Source: Streptomyces sp. Tue6028
GTDB lineage: Bacteria > Actinomycetota > Actinomycetes > Streptomycetales > Streptomycetaceae
Reading direction: 5' to 3'
Assembly (NCBI RefSeq): GCF_002300165.1
Contig: NZ_MLCE01000029.1
Span: 97,039-161,038, forward strand
Length of the DNA stretch: 64,000 bases
Shown here: one piece after another, positions 7,101 to 14,815 of the stretch
Layout of the letters: each line of letters starts with the position of its first letter
How positions within the stretch are numbered: the stretch's first letter is position 1
Program-made: the position numbers and the translations under genes
Notes under the pieces: generated by a model
Seen by the model: the letters and a program-made list of their open reading frames with translations, nothing else
Database searches by the model: none
What the model was told of the DNA's origin: nothing

Positions 7101-9646
7101 AGATCGACATCGATGCCCGCGGCGAGATCCTGGAGCTGAAGACCACCATCAACACCATGGTCGACCAGCTGTCGTCCTTCGCCGAGGAGGTCACCCGGGT
7201 GGCCCGCGAGGTGGGCACCGAGGGGCAGCTGGGCGGTCAGGCACGCGTGCGTGACGTCGACGGCACCTGGCGCGACCTCACCGAGTCGGTGAACGAGATG
7301 GCCGGGAACCTCACCCGGCAGGTGCGTGCCATCGCGCGCGTGGCGACCGCGGTGACCCGCGGCGACCTGAACCTGAAGATCGACGTGGACGCCTCCGGCG
7401 AGATCCAGGAGCTTCAGGACTACATCAACAAGATGATCGCCAACCTGCGAGACACCACGATCGCCAACAAGGAGCAGGACTGGCTGAAGGGCAACCTGGC
7501 CCGTATCTCCGCGCTCATGCAGGGCCGCCGTGACCTCGACGACGTGGCCTCGCTGATCATGAGCGAGCTGACGCCCGTGGTCTCCGCGCAGCACGGGGCG
7601 TTCTTCCTCTCCATGCCGCTCGTCGACGGCAAGGAGCCGGGCACCGAGGACGAGGACGCGTACGAGCTGCGCATGCTCGGGTCCTACGGCTACTCGATGG
7701 GCTCCATGCCGACGTCGTTCCGGCCCGGCGAGGCGCTGATCGGCACGGCCGCCCAGGAGAAGCGCACGATCCTCGTGGAGAACGCGCCCAGCGGCTACCT
7801 GAAGATCTCCTCCGGGCTCGGTGAGGCGCCCCCGGCGCAGGTCATCGTGCTGCCGGTGCTCTTCGAGGGGACCGTGCTCGGCGTCATCGAGCTGGCCTCG
7901 TTCACGCCGTTCACGCAGATCCAGAAGGACTTCCTGAACCAGATCGCCGAGATGATCGCGACGAGCGTCAACACCATCTCCGTCAACACCAAGACGGAGG
8001 TTCTGCTCCGGCAGTCGCAGGAGCTCACCGAGCAACTGCGGGAACGTTCCGCGGAGTTGGAGAACCGGCAGAAGGCGCTCCAGGACTCGAACGCCGAACT
8101 GGAGGACAAGGCCGAGCTGCTGGCCCAGCAGAACCGCGACATCGAGGTCAAGAACACCGAGATCGAGGAGGCCCGCCAGGTCCTCGAGGAGCGCGCCGAG
8201 CAGCTCGCGGTGTCCATGCGCTACAAGAGCGAGTTCCTGGCGAACATGTCGCACGAGCTGCGTACGCCGCTCAACTCCCTGCTCATTCTGGCCAAGTTGC
8301 TCGCCGACAACGCGGACACGAACCTCACTCCGAAGCAGGTCGAGTTCGCCGAGACGATCCATGGCGCGGGGTCCGACCTGCTCCAGCTGATCAACGACAT
8401 CCTCGACCTGTCGAAGGTCGAGGCGGGCAAGATGGACGTGTCGCCGACGCGTATCGCGCTGGTCCAGCTCGTCGACTACGTGGAGGCCACGTTCCGGCCG
8501 CTGACCGCGGAGAAGGGCCTCGACTTCTCCGTACGGGTCTCGCCGGAGCTGCCCGCCACCCTGCACACCGACGAGCAGCGGCTCCTCCAGGTGCTGCGCA
8601 ACCTGCTGTCCAACGCGGTGAAGTTCACCGACTCCGGAGCGGTCGAGTTGGTGATCCGGCCCGCCGGTGCGGACGTTCCGGTGGCCATCCGGGAGCAGCT
8701 CCTGGAGTCCGGTTCGCTGCGCGACGCGGACGCCGATCTGATCGCGTTCTCCGTGACGGACACCGGCATCGGCATCGCGGCCAGCAAGATGCGCGTCATC
8801 TTCGAGGCCTTCAAGCAGGCGGACGGCACGACGAGCAGGAAGTACGGCGGTACGGGCCTCGGGCTCTCCATCTCCCGTGAGATCGCGCGGCTGCTGGGCG
8901 GCGAGATCCACGCGCAGAGCGAGCCGGGACGTGGTTCCACCTTCACGCTGTATTTGCCGCTGCACCCGAGCGAACTGCCGCCGCAGGGCTACGGGCAGCT
9001 CGCGCCCGCCCTGGAGGCGGGGGAGCTGCTCGCGTCCGAGGCGGAGTTGGCCGGGTCCGACATCGAGACGCCGGCCGAGGTGAAGTCGTACCGGGAGACC
9101 CAGAACGGCGCGGCCGCGCTCTTCAGGCGGCGCCGCAGGGCGGTCTCCGCGCCCGAACAGCGGCCCGCGCTGCCCGAGCAGCCTCCGGGCGCCACGGCGG
9201 CGGCACAGGAGCAGTGGCAGGCCGGGAGCCGGCCGGAGGCCCCGGCGCAGCCGCAGCGGGGCATCCGCTTCGAGGGCGAGAAGGTACTGATCGTCGACGA
9301 CGACATCCGCAACGTCTTCGCGCTGACCAGCGTCCTGGAGCAGCACGGCCTCTCGGTGCTGTACGCGGAGAACGGCCGTGAGGGCATCGAGGTCCTGGAG
9401 CAGCACGACGACGTGACGGTCGTCCTGATGGACATCATGATGCCGGAGATGGACGGGTACGCGACGACCACGGCGATCCGACGGATGCCGCAGTTCGCCG
9501 GGCTGCCGATCATCGCGCTCACCGCGAAGGCGATGAAGGGCGACCGGGAGAAGGCCATCGAATCGGGTGCGTCCGACTATGTGACGAAACCGGTCGATCC
9601 CGATCACTTGCTCACGGTGATGGAACAGTGGATGCATGGGGAGTGA
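4145..9646 (+). CDS. osaA: OsaA: hybrid histidine kinase with ten HAMP repeats, GAF and receiver domains
   Basis: A 1833-residue soluble hybrid kinase. An N-terminal region with HAMP-like segments (1-185) leads into ten consecutive 92-residue units (about 186-1105), each carrying TRVAREVGTEG.LGGQA, W+DLT.SVN and TMVDQLS signatures (poly-HAMP). Then come a GAF domain (about 1120-1270), a coiled coil (about 1280-1355), HisKA with SHELRTPL (about 1359-1425), HATPase with GTGLGLSI (about 1478-1610), a Pro/Ala linker, and a receiver domain with VVLMDIMMPEMDG (about 1712-1832). No membrane segment is seen. The GTG at 4145 is chosen because GGGAGG precedes it by 6 nt; an in-frame ATG at 4070 lacks a site. 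Its match in S. coelicolor is OsaA (SCO5748), required with OsaB for osmoadaptation and linked to development and antibiotic output. The HAMP array probably relays a mechanical or ionic cue to the kinase core. Confidence 0.93.
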   Translation: MESGAATRGSKTRAKGGQSLENGRTPRNGTTEVDTAALNRLLAALVSMRDGNFRKRLTVSGDGVMSEIAAVFNEVADRNLHLTGELSRVRRMVGREGKLTERLETGACEGSWGAAIDASNALVDDLVRPVSEVGRVLSAVAEGDLSPRMELRAQAADGNGHPLRGEFLKVGRTVNNLVDQLSTFTDEVTRVASEVGTEGKLGGQARVRGMSGSWKDLTDSVNTMAYRLTAQVRDIALVTTAVAKGDLSRKVTVHVAGEMLELKNTVNTMVDQLSSFSSEVTRVAREVGTEGELGGQAQVPGVAGVWKDLTDSVNLMAGNLTAQVRGIAQVTTAVANGDLSQKVTVSARGEVAQLAETINQMTETLRTFADEVTRVANEVGGEGRLGGQANVPGAAGTWKDLTDSVNTVFRNLTTQVRDIAAVTTAVANGDLSQKVTVDVAGEMLELKNTVNTMVDQLSSFGAEVTRVAREVGVEGELGGQAQVPGAAGTWKDLTDSVNTAFRNLTGQVRNIAQVTTAVANGDLSQKVTVDVSGEMLQLKNTVNTMVDQLSSFADQVTRMARDVGTEGRLGGQARVDGVSGTWKELTDSVNFMAGNLTSQVRQIAQVTTAVARGDLSQKIDVDARGEILELKNTINTMVDQLSAFADQVTRVAREVGTEGRLGGQAQVPGVAGVWRDLTDSVNGMAGNLTAQVRNIAQVATAVARGDLSQKIDVDARGEILELKNTLNTMVDQLSNFAEQVTRVAREVGTEGMLGGQAEVQGVSGTWKDLTQSVNFMANNLTIQVRNIAEVTTAVAKGDLSKKITVDAKGEILELVTTVNTMVDQLSNFAEQVTRVAREVGTEGNLGGQARVPGVTGIWKDLSDNVNVMANNLTNQVRNISQVATAVANGDLTKKVTVEASGEVAQLADTVNTMVKTLSSFADQVTRVAREVGTDGILGGQARVPGVSGTWKDLTESVNGMASNLTGQVRNIAMVTTAIAKGDLTKKIDIDARGEILELKTTINTMVDQLSSFAEEVTRVAREVGTEGQLGGQARVRDVDGTWRDLTESVNEMAGNLTRQVRAIARVATAVTRGDLNLKIDVDASGEIQELQDYINKMIANLRDTTIANKEQDWLKGNLARISALMQGRRDLDDVASLIMSELTPVVSAQHGAFFLSMPLVDGKEPGTEDEDAYELRMLGSYGYSMGSMPTSFRPGEALIGTAAQEKRTILVENAPSGYLKISSGLGEAPPAQVIVLPVLFEGTVLGVIELASFTPFTQIQKDFLNQIAEMIATSVNTISVNTKTEVLLRQSQELTEQLRERSAELENRQKALQDSNAELEDKAELLAQQNRDIEVKNTEIEEARQVLEERAEQLAVSMRYKSEFLANMSHELRTPLNSLLILAKLLADNADTNLTPKQVEFAETIHGAGSDLLQLINDILDLSKVEAGKMDVSPTRIALVQLVDYVEATFRPLTAEKGLDFSVRVSPELPATLHTDEQRLLQVLRNLLSNAVKFTDSGAVELVIRPAGADVPVAIREQLLESGSLRDADADLIAFSVTDTGIGIAASKMRVIFEAFKQADGTTSRKYGGTGLGLSISREIARLLGGEIHAQSEPGRGSTFTLYLPLHPSELPPQGYGQLAPALEAGELLASEAELAGSDIETPAEVKSYRETQNGAAALFRRRRRAVSAPEQRPALPEQPPGATAAAQEQWQAGSRPEAPAQPQRGIRFEGEKVLIVDDDIRNVFALTSVLEQHGLSVLYAENGREGIEVLEQHDDVTVVLMDIMMPEMDGYATTTAIRRMPQFAGLPIIALTAKAMKGDREKAIESGASDYVTKPVDPDHLLTVMEQWMHGE
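4702..7461 (+). repeat. Ten tandem 276-bp units encoding the HAMP array of osaA
   Basis: The ten 92-codon units of osaA are so alike at nucleotide level that blocks such as AACACGATGGTGGACCAGCT, GGTGACCTGTCGCAGAAG and GAGGTGGGTACGGAGGG recur almost unchanged. The similarity points to recent duplication or gene conversion within the gene. Unit number could therefore vary between strains. Confidence 0.9.
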
Positions 9647-9988
9647 CGGAGTCTGACCGGGCGTTCCGGCCGTCACGCACCGTCAGCGACCGGAATGTTG
9701 GGTTCCGCGCGCCGTGCCGGCGGCGCCGCGGGCCCTGTGTCGCATAACTGACTGTGCCTGAAGCCGTGTAGAAGTACGGGATACGGGGAACCTTCTGGTC
9801 TCCCGCTACGTTTCTGCTACGTGCACAGTGACATCGCGGTGACAGGGTGTGGCGACAGGCGGGGTGCGGCTACCATGACCGGCACAAGGACGGACGACGC
9901 AAGGGAGTCGTCCCCTGGGGCGGCGCCCGGTGCCACCTCAAGTCCTTCGGACAGGGGAGGCCCCATGCCGGGGCGAGGAGGGCGGGCC
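9647..9988 (+). promoter_or_regulatory. Intergenic leader between osaA and osaB
   Basis: A 342-bp gap between two genes of one signalling pair, long enough for a separate osaB promoter. TACCAT at 9871-9876 is a possible -10 without a clear -35. A direct repeat of CTACGTTTCTGCTACG type lies near 9806-9831. I see no coding potential and no strong terminator, so read-through plus an internal promoter is likely (inference). Confidence 0.35.
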
Positions 9989-10672
9989 ATGGTGCAGAAG
10001 GCCAAGATCCTCCTGGTCGATGACCGGCCGGAGAATCTGCTGGCGCTGGAGGCGATCCTCTCCGCGCTCGATCAGACACTGGTTCGGGCATCGTCCGGGG
10101 AGGAAGCGCTCAAAGCGCTGCTCACGGACGACTTCGCGGTCATTCTGCTGGACGTCCAGATGCCGGGCATGGACGGTTTCGAAACCGCCGCGCACATCAA
10201 GCGCCGCGAACGGACCCGGGACATCCCGATCATCTTCCTCACCGCGATCAACCACGGTCCGCACCACACCTTCCGGGGGTACGCAGCCGGTGCGGTCGAC
10301 TACATCTCCAAGCCGTTCGACCCATGGGTGCTGCGCGCGAAGGTCTCCGTCTTCGTCGAGCTCTACATGAAGAACTGCCAACTCCGGGAGCAGGCGGCTC
10401 TGCTGCGCCTCCAGCTGGAGGGTGGCGGCAAGGCGGCGCTGGGCGAGGTCAAGGAGCCCGCCGGACTCCTCGCCGAGCTCTCCGCGCGGCTCGCGGCCGT
10501 CGAGGAACAGGCCGAGGCGCTGTCCAAGCAGCTCGACGACGACTCCGCCGACGCGGCGGCGGTCGCCACCGCGGCCCATCTCGAACGCAAACTCACCGGC
10601 CTGCGCAGGGCGCTGGACGCACTGGAGCCGGGCACGGGGAGCGGGGCACCCTCGGTGACGTCGCAGAACTGA
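9989..10672 (+). CDS. osaB: OsaB: response regulator with receiver domain and coiled-coil output
   Basis: A 227-residue protein. The receiver domain (about 5-122) has the acidic pair in LLVDDRPEN, the phospho-acceptor Asp in VILLDVQMPGMDG, and the Lys in ISKPFD. It is followed by a long predicted coiled coil (about 125-215, rich in E, L, A and Q) rather than a DNA-binding domain, so output is probably by protein-protein contact. The ATG at 9989 is preceded by GAGGAGGG at 6 nt; an in-frame ATG at 9965 is possible. It follows the hybrid kinase OsaA, as in S. coelicolor (SCO5748/SCO5749), where osaB mutants fail to make aerial hyphae at high osmolarity. The short charged C-tail continues to the stop. 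Confidence 0.92.
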   Translation: MVQKAKILLVDDRPENLLALEAILSALDQTLVRASSGEEALKALLTDDFAVILLDVQMPGMDGFETAAHIKRRERTRDIPIIFLTAINHGPHHTFRGYAAGAVDYISKPFDPWVLRAKVSVFVELYMKNCQLREQAALLRLQLEGGGKAALGEVKEPAGLLAELSARLAAVEEQAEALSKQLDDDSADAAAVATAAHLERKLTGLRRALDALEPGTGSGAPSVTSQN

Positions 10673-10676
10673 GCCC

Positions 10677-10735
10677 CGTCCCTCCCGTCCCTCCCGTCCC
10701 TCCAGGACGACCACTCCCGTCCCTCCAGGACGAAC
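10677..10735 (+). repeat. Short tandem CCCGTCCCT / CCAGGACGA repeat after osaB
   Basis: Three adjacent CCCGTCCCT-like units are followed by two copies of a CTCCAGGACGA-containing unit, all just past the osaB stop. No clean hairpin is formed. It is probably a slippage-type repeat, perhaps contributing to 3'-end structure. Confidence 0.5.
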
Positions 10736-10842
10736 CCGGACGTCACGCCTCCCGGGTGAGGCGGCGTCAGTTTCCGTCCCTCGCAAAGGCGACACGAACG
10801 GGTGAAGCAGTAGGCACACGTGTCCGCTGCCGTCTCCACCGG

Positions 10843-10856
10843 TAACCTCACACACA
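10843..10856 (+). promoter_or_regulatory. -10 element of ftsK; transcript probably leaderless
   Basis: TAACCT at 10843-10848 lies 7 bp before the ATG at 10856, so transcription should begin at or next to the start codon. No Shine-Dalgarno sequence precedes the ATG (ACCTCACACAC). This is the usual layout of leaderless Streptomyces messages. The -35 is not clear. Confidence 0.5.
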
Positions 10857-13591
10857 TGGCCTCACGTCAGTCCGCAGCGAAGAAGCCGCCAGCGAAGAAG
10901 GCGGCCGCTCCGACGAAGGCTCCGGCGAAGAAGGCCCCCGCGAAAAAGGCAGCCGCCAAGAAGGCGCCCGCCAAGAAGACCGCGGCGAAGAAGCCCGCTC
11001 CCGCGCCGGCGCCCAACCCGACCGGGGGCGTGTACAGACTCGTACGCGCCCTCTGGCTGGGCATCGCGCACGCCGTGGGAGCGATGTTCCGCGGCATAGG
11101 GCGGGGCGCGAAGGGTCTCGACCCGGCTCACCGCAAGGACGGGGTCGCACTCCTGCTGCTCGGCCTGGCGCTGATCACGGCGGCGGGCACCTGGTCCAAC
11201 CTGCGCGGCCCCGTCGGCGACCTCGTCGAGATGCTGGTGACGGGCGCCTTCGGCCGCCTCGACCTGCTCGTCCCGATACTGCTCGGCGTCATCGCCGCGC
11301 GGCTCATCAGGCACCCCGAGAAGCCGGAGGCCAACGGCCGCATCGTGATCGGCCTGTCCGCGCTCGTGATCGGCGTGCTCGGCCAGGTCCACATCGCGTG
11401 CGGGGCACCCGCGCGCAGCGACGGCATGCAGGCCATAAGGGACGCCGGCGGGCTCATCGGCTGGGGCGCGTCCACCCCGCTGACGTACACGATGGGTGAC
11501 GTCCTCGCCGTACCGCTCCTGGTGCTGCTCACCGTCTTCGGGCTGCTGGTCGTCACCGCGACCCCGGTGAACGCCATTCCGCAGCGGCTGCGGATGCTCG
11601 GCCAGCGGCTCGGCGTCGTCCAGGCCGACGCCGACGAGGACGACCTCGGCGAAGAGGGCTACGACGAGCAGTGGCGCGAGGCGACTCCCGCGCGCCCCCG
11701 CAGGCGTGCGAGCGCCCCCGAGGCATACGACCCGGACAGCGCCGAGCAGGACGCGCTCAGCAAGCGCCGGAGCCGCCCCAGGCGGTCCGCCGTGCAGCAG
11801 CCCGACATGAACCGCCCGATGGACGCGGTGGACGTCGCCGCCGCCGCGGCGGCCGCCCTCGACGGAGCCGTGCTGCACGGCATGCCGCCCTCGCCGCTGG
11901 TCGCCGACCTCACGCAGGGCGTCAGCAGCGTGGAGCGGGACGGATACGAGGAGACGACGCCCGTACCGGCCGCGCGCGCCAAGAGCCCCAAGGCGGCCAA
12001 GGCGCCCAAGCAGGAGGCCCTGCCGGTCGACTCCGTCGTGCCCGACCTGACCAAGTCCGCGCCCGACGAGGCGCGCGAACTGCCCCCGCGCGCCGAGCAG
12101 CTCCAACTGTCCGGCGACATCACCTACTCGCTGCCGTCACTCGACCTGCTGGAGCGCGGCGGCCCCGGCAAGACGCGCAGCGCCGCCAACGACGCGGTCG
12201 TCGCCTCCCTGCAGAACGTCTTCATGGAGTTCAAGGTCGACGCCGCCGTCACCGGTTTCACCCGCGGCCCGACGGTCACGCGGTACGAGGTCGAACTCGG
12301 CCCCGCCGTGAAGGTCGAGCGCATCACCGCCCTCACCAAGAACATCGCGTACGCCGTCGCCAGCCCCGACGTCCGGATCATCAGCCCGATCCCCGGGAAG
12401 TCGGCGGTCGGCATCGAGATCCCGAACACGGACCGCGAGATGGTCAACCTCGGTGACGTCCTGCGTCTCGCGGACGCGGCGGAGGACGACCACCCCATGC
12501 TGGTCGCGCTCGGCAAGGACGTCGAGGGCGGCTATGTGATGGCCAACCTCGCGAAGATGCCGCACGTCCTCGTCGCCGGCGCCACCGGCTCAGGCAAGTC
12601 CTCGTGCATCAACTGCCTGATCACCTCGGTCATGGTTCGTGCGACGCCCGAGGACGTACGGATGGTCCTCGTCGACCCCAAGCGCGTGGAACTCACCGCC
12701 TACGAGGGCATCCCGCACCTGATCACACCGATCATCACCAACCCGAAGCGGGCCGCCGAGGCCCTGCAGTGGGTCGTCCGCGAGATGGACCTGCGCTACG
12801 ACGACCTCGCGGCGTTCGGCTACCGGCACATCGACGACTTCAACGAGGCCATCAGGAACGGCAAGGTGAAGCTGCCCGAGGGCAGCGAGCGCGAACTCCA
12901 GCCGTACCCCTACCTGCTGGTGATCGTCGACGAGCTCGCCGACCTGATGATGGTCGCCCCGCGCGACGTCGAGGACGCGATCGTCCGCATCACCCAGCTC
13001 GCCCGCGCGGCCGGCATCCACCTCGTGCTCGCCACGCAGCGGCCGTCCGTCGACGTCGTCACCGGTCTCATCAAGGCCAACGTGCCCTCCAGGCTCGCCT
13101 TCGCCACCTCCTCGCTCGCCGACAGCCGGGTCATCCTCGACCAGCCGGGCGCCGAGAAGCTGATCGGCAAGGGCGACGGACTCTTCCTGCCGATGGGCGC
13201 GAACAAGCCGACCCGTATGCAGGGCGCCTTCGTCACCGAGGACGAGGTCGCCGCGGTCGTCCAGCACTGCAAGGACCAGATGGCGCCCGTCTTCCGGGAC
13301 GACGTCACCGTGGGCACCAAGCAGAAGAAGGAGATCGACGAGGACATCGGCGACGACCTCGACCTGCTGTGCGCCGCCGCCGAACTGGTCGTCACCTCGC
13401 AGTTCGGATCGACCTCGATGCTCCAGCGCAAGCTGCGTGTCGGTTTCGCGAAGGCCGGTCGTCTGATGGACCTCATGGAGTCGCGCAACATCGTCGGCCC
13501 CAGCGAAGGGTCCAAGGCGCGCGACGTCCTGGTGAAGGCGGACGAACTCGATGGAGTGCTCGCCGTGATTCGTGGGGAAGCTGAAGCGTAA
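10856..13591 (+). CDS. ftsK: FtsK/SpoIIIE DNA translocase
   Basis: A 911-residue septal DNA pump. The N-terminus is an unusual basic tail of PAKKA/AAKK repeats (residues 1-50). Four predicted membrane helices follow (about 90-230), then an acidic/proline-rich linker (230-420) and the motor. The motor has Walker A GATGSGKSS (about 575), Walker B LLVIVDELADLMM, and the C-terminal gamma winged helix (DDLDLLCAAAELVV... to ...KARDVLV) that reads orienting DNA sites. It clears chromosomes from closing sporulation septa in Streptomyces hyphae. The ATG at 10856 is chosen over an in-frame GTG at 10820 because of the adjacent -10 and because the protein family begins with this basic stretch. It stands alone between osaB and the RodZ-like gene, each with its own promoter region. 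Confidence 0.96.
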   Translation: MASRQSAAKKPPAKKAAAPTKAPAKKAPAKKAAAKKAPAKKTAAKKPAPAPAPNPTGGVYRLVRALWLGIAHAVGAMFRGIGRGAKGLDPAHRKDGVALLLLGLALITAAGTWSNLRGPVGDLVEMLVTGAFGRLDLLVPILLGVIAARLIRHPEKPEANGRIVIGLSALVIGVLGQVHIACGAPARSDGMQAIRDAGGLIGWGASTPLTYTMGDVLAVPLLVLLTVFGLLVVTATPVNAIPQRLRMLGQRLGVVQADADEDDLGEEGYDEQWREATPARPRRRASAPEAYDPDSAEQDALSKRRSRPRRSAVQQPDMNRPMDAVDVAAAAAAALDGAVLHGMPPSPLVADLTQGVSSVERDGYEETTPVPAARAKSPKAAKAPKQEALPVDSVVPDLTKSAPDEARELPPRAEQLQLSGDITYSLPSLDLLERGGPGKTRSAANDAVVASLQNVFMEFKVDAAVTGFTRGPTVTRYEVELGPAVKVERITALTKNIAYAVASPDVRIISPIPGKSAVGIEIPNTDREMVNLGDVLRLADAAEDDHPMLVALGKDVEGGYVMANLAKMPHVLVAGATGSGKSSCINCLITSVMVRATPEDVRMVLVDPKRVELTAYEGIPHLITPIITNPKRAAEALQWVVREMDLRYDDLAAFGYRHIDDFNEAIRNGKVKLPEGSERELQPYPYLLVIVDELADLMMVAPRDVEDAIVRITQLARAAGIHLVLATQRPSVDVVTGLIKANVPSRLAFATSSLADSRVILDQPGAEKLIGKGDGLFLPMGANKPTRMQGAFVTEDEVAAVVQHCKDQMAPVFRDDVTVGTKQKKEIDEDIGDDLDLLCAAAELVVTSQFGSTSMLQRKLRVGFAKAGRLMDLMESRNIVGPSEGSKARDVLVKADELDGVLAVIRGEAEA

Positions 13592-13782
13592 GGAAACAGG
13601 ACAGGTCGGTCACCGGACGGATGAGTCCGCGACACGCGGGTATTCGAACGTGACTCAGCTGTGAGGAAACCGCGAGCAACCGTTTCCCGTCGTCGCACGT
13701 CAAGTTGAGCGAAGGGGCGCGAAGGTGTCCCGATATCAGGATGACCGGCCATTCTGATGGCGTACAAAGTCCTACCGCCCGG

Positions 13783-13813
13783 TTGCCCCACCCTTTCGTA
13801 CCCCCCCTAGACT
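13783..13813 (+). promoter_or_regulatory. Probable promoter of the RodZ-like gene
   Basis: TTGCCC at 13783-13788 and TAGACT at 13808-13813, spaced by 19 bp, form a reasonable vegetative promoter about 40 bp before the GTG start. The rest of the 13592-13855 gap holds nothing else I recognise. Confidence 0.5.
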
Positions 13814-13855
13814 GAACGTCCAGCACAGGTGGCTACACGCTCGAAAGGCGCCCCC

Positions 13856-14722
13856 GTGTCCATCGGCAACTCCCCTGACGGCAACTTCCCCGAAGACGAG
13901 CGTCCGTTCGAAGACGACCGCGATGCCGAGCAGTTCCTCTCGATCGGCCGTGCCCTCAAGCAGGCGCGCATCGAGGCGGGACTGAGCGTCGACGACGTCA
14001 CCAACGCCACCAGGGTCCGCATCGCCATCGTCCACGCGATCGAACAGGACGACTTCGCCCCCTGCGGCGGCGACGTCTACGCCCGCGGTCACATCAGGAC
14101 CCTGGCCCGCGCCGTCCACCTCGATCCGGCCCCCCTGCTCGCCCGGTACGACGCCGAGCACGGCGGGCGCCCCGCACCCACGCCGGCCGCCCCGCTCTTC
14201 GAGGCGGAACGTATCCGCCCAGAGCGGCGGGGGCCGAACTGGACCGCCGCCATGGTCGCCGCGATCGTCGCGGTGATCGGTTTCGTCGGGTTCACCGTCG
14301 TCAAGGGCAGCGGCGGCGACGAGGACGGTTCGAAGACACAGGTCGCCGAGGGATCCAAGCCGACCGCCAGCAAGACCGCCTCCTCGGCCGGCCCCGAGAC
14401 CACGAAGCCCGCCGACCCCAAGCCCGACCCCTCCGACAGCGCCATCGCGGCCGCGCCGCAGGACAAGGTCACCGTCCAGGTCAGCGCCGCCGACGGACGC
14501 AGCTGGATCTCCGCCAAGGACCACAACGGCCGGATGCTCTTCGACGGCCTGCTGAAGCAGGGCGAGTCCAAGACCTTCCAGGACAACTCGAAGATCAACC
14601 TGATCCTCGGGGACGCCGGAGCCATCCAGCTGTACGTGAACGGCAAGAAGATCGAGGACGACTTCCAGCCCGGCGCGGTCGAGCGTCTCACGTACACGAA
14701 GGGCGACCCCCAGGTCGGATAA
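13856..14722 (+). CDS. RodZ-like membrane-anchored HTH protein
   Basis: 288 residues. A Cro/C1-type HTH_25 domain (about 25-95: FLSIGRALKQARIEAGLSVDDV ... YARGHIRTLARAV, read in parts) is followed by a linker, one membrane helix (about 130-150, AAMVAAIVAVIGFVGFTVV), a Ser/Lys/Pro-rich periplasmic-side linker, and a C-terminal DUF4115 domain ending in an FQPG.V-type strand. This is the RodZ architecture, which links the cytoskeleton to wall synthesis in rods; in Streptomyces, where growth is tip-driven, the role is less clear. The GTG at 13856 has AAAGG about 8 nt upstream, which favours it over the GTG at 13829. A strong hairpin follows the stop. Confidence 0.85.
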   Translation: MSIGNSPDGNFPEDERPFEDDRDAEQFLSIGRALKQARIEAGLSVDDVTNATRVRIAIVHAIEQDDFAPCGGDVYARGHIRTLARAVHLDPAPLLARYDAEHGGRPAPTPAAPLFEAERIRPERRGPNWTAAMVAAIVAVIGFVGFTVVKGSGGDEDGSKTQVAEGSKPTASKTASSAGPETTKPADPKPDPSDSAIAAAPQDKVTVQVSAADGRSWISAKDHNGRMLFDGLLKQGESKTFQDNSKINLILGDAGAIQLYVNGKKIEDDFQPGAVERLTYTKGDPQVG

Positions 14723-14747
14723 ACCGTCCGAAGGGGATGGCCGGTAC

Positions 14748-14773
14748 GGGGTTGGCCAAGATCGGCCAACCCC
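14748..14773 (+). terminator. Terminator hairpin between the RodZ-like gene and rimO
   Basis: The perfect 10-bp stem GGGGTTGGCC / GGCCAACCCC with a 6-nt loop lies 25 bp after the RodZ-like stop. There is no T run, which is usual for Streptomyces terminators. It separates the RodZ-like message from rimO. Confidence 0.7.
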
Positions 14774-14801
14774 GTCGACGTGGGCTGTCGGAGAGACAAA
14801 G

Positions 14802-14815
14802 TAGTCTTGAGCCCA
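14802..14815 (+). promoter_or_regulatory. -10 element of rimO; transcript probably leaderless
   Basis: TAGTCT at 14802-14807 lies 7 bp before the ATG at 14815. The only SD-like GGAGAGA is about 20 nt from the start, too far to act. A leaderless message is the simplest reading. The -35 is not clear. Confidence 0.45.

Noticed and set aside
4016..9676. An 1886-codon open frame on the minus strand opposite osaA
   Set aside because: It mirrors osaA and arises because high-GC codon bias removes stops from the complementary frame; the protein is His/Leu/Arg-rich repeat shadow of the HAMP units with no domain.
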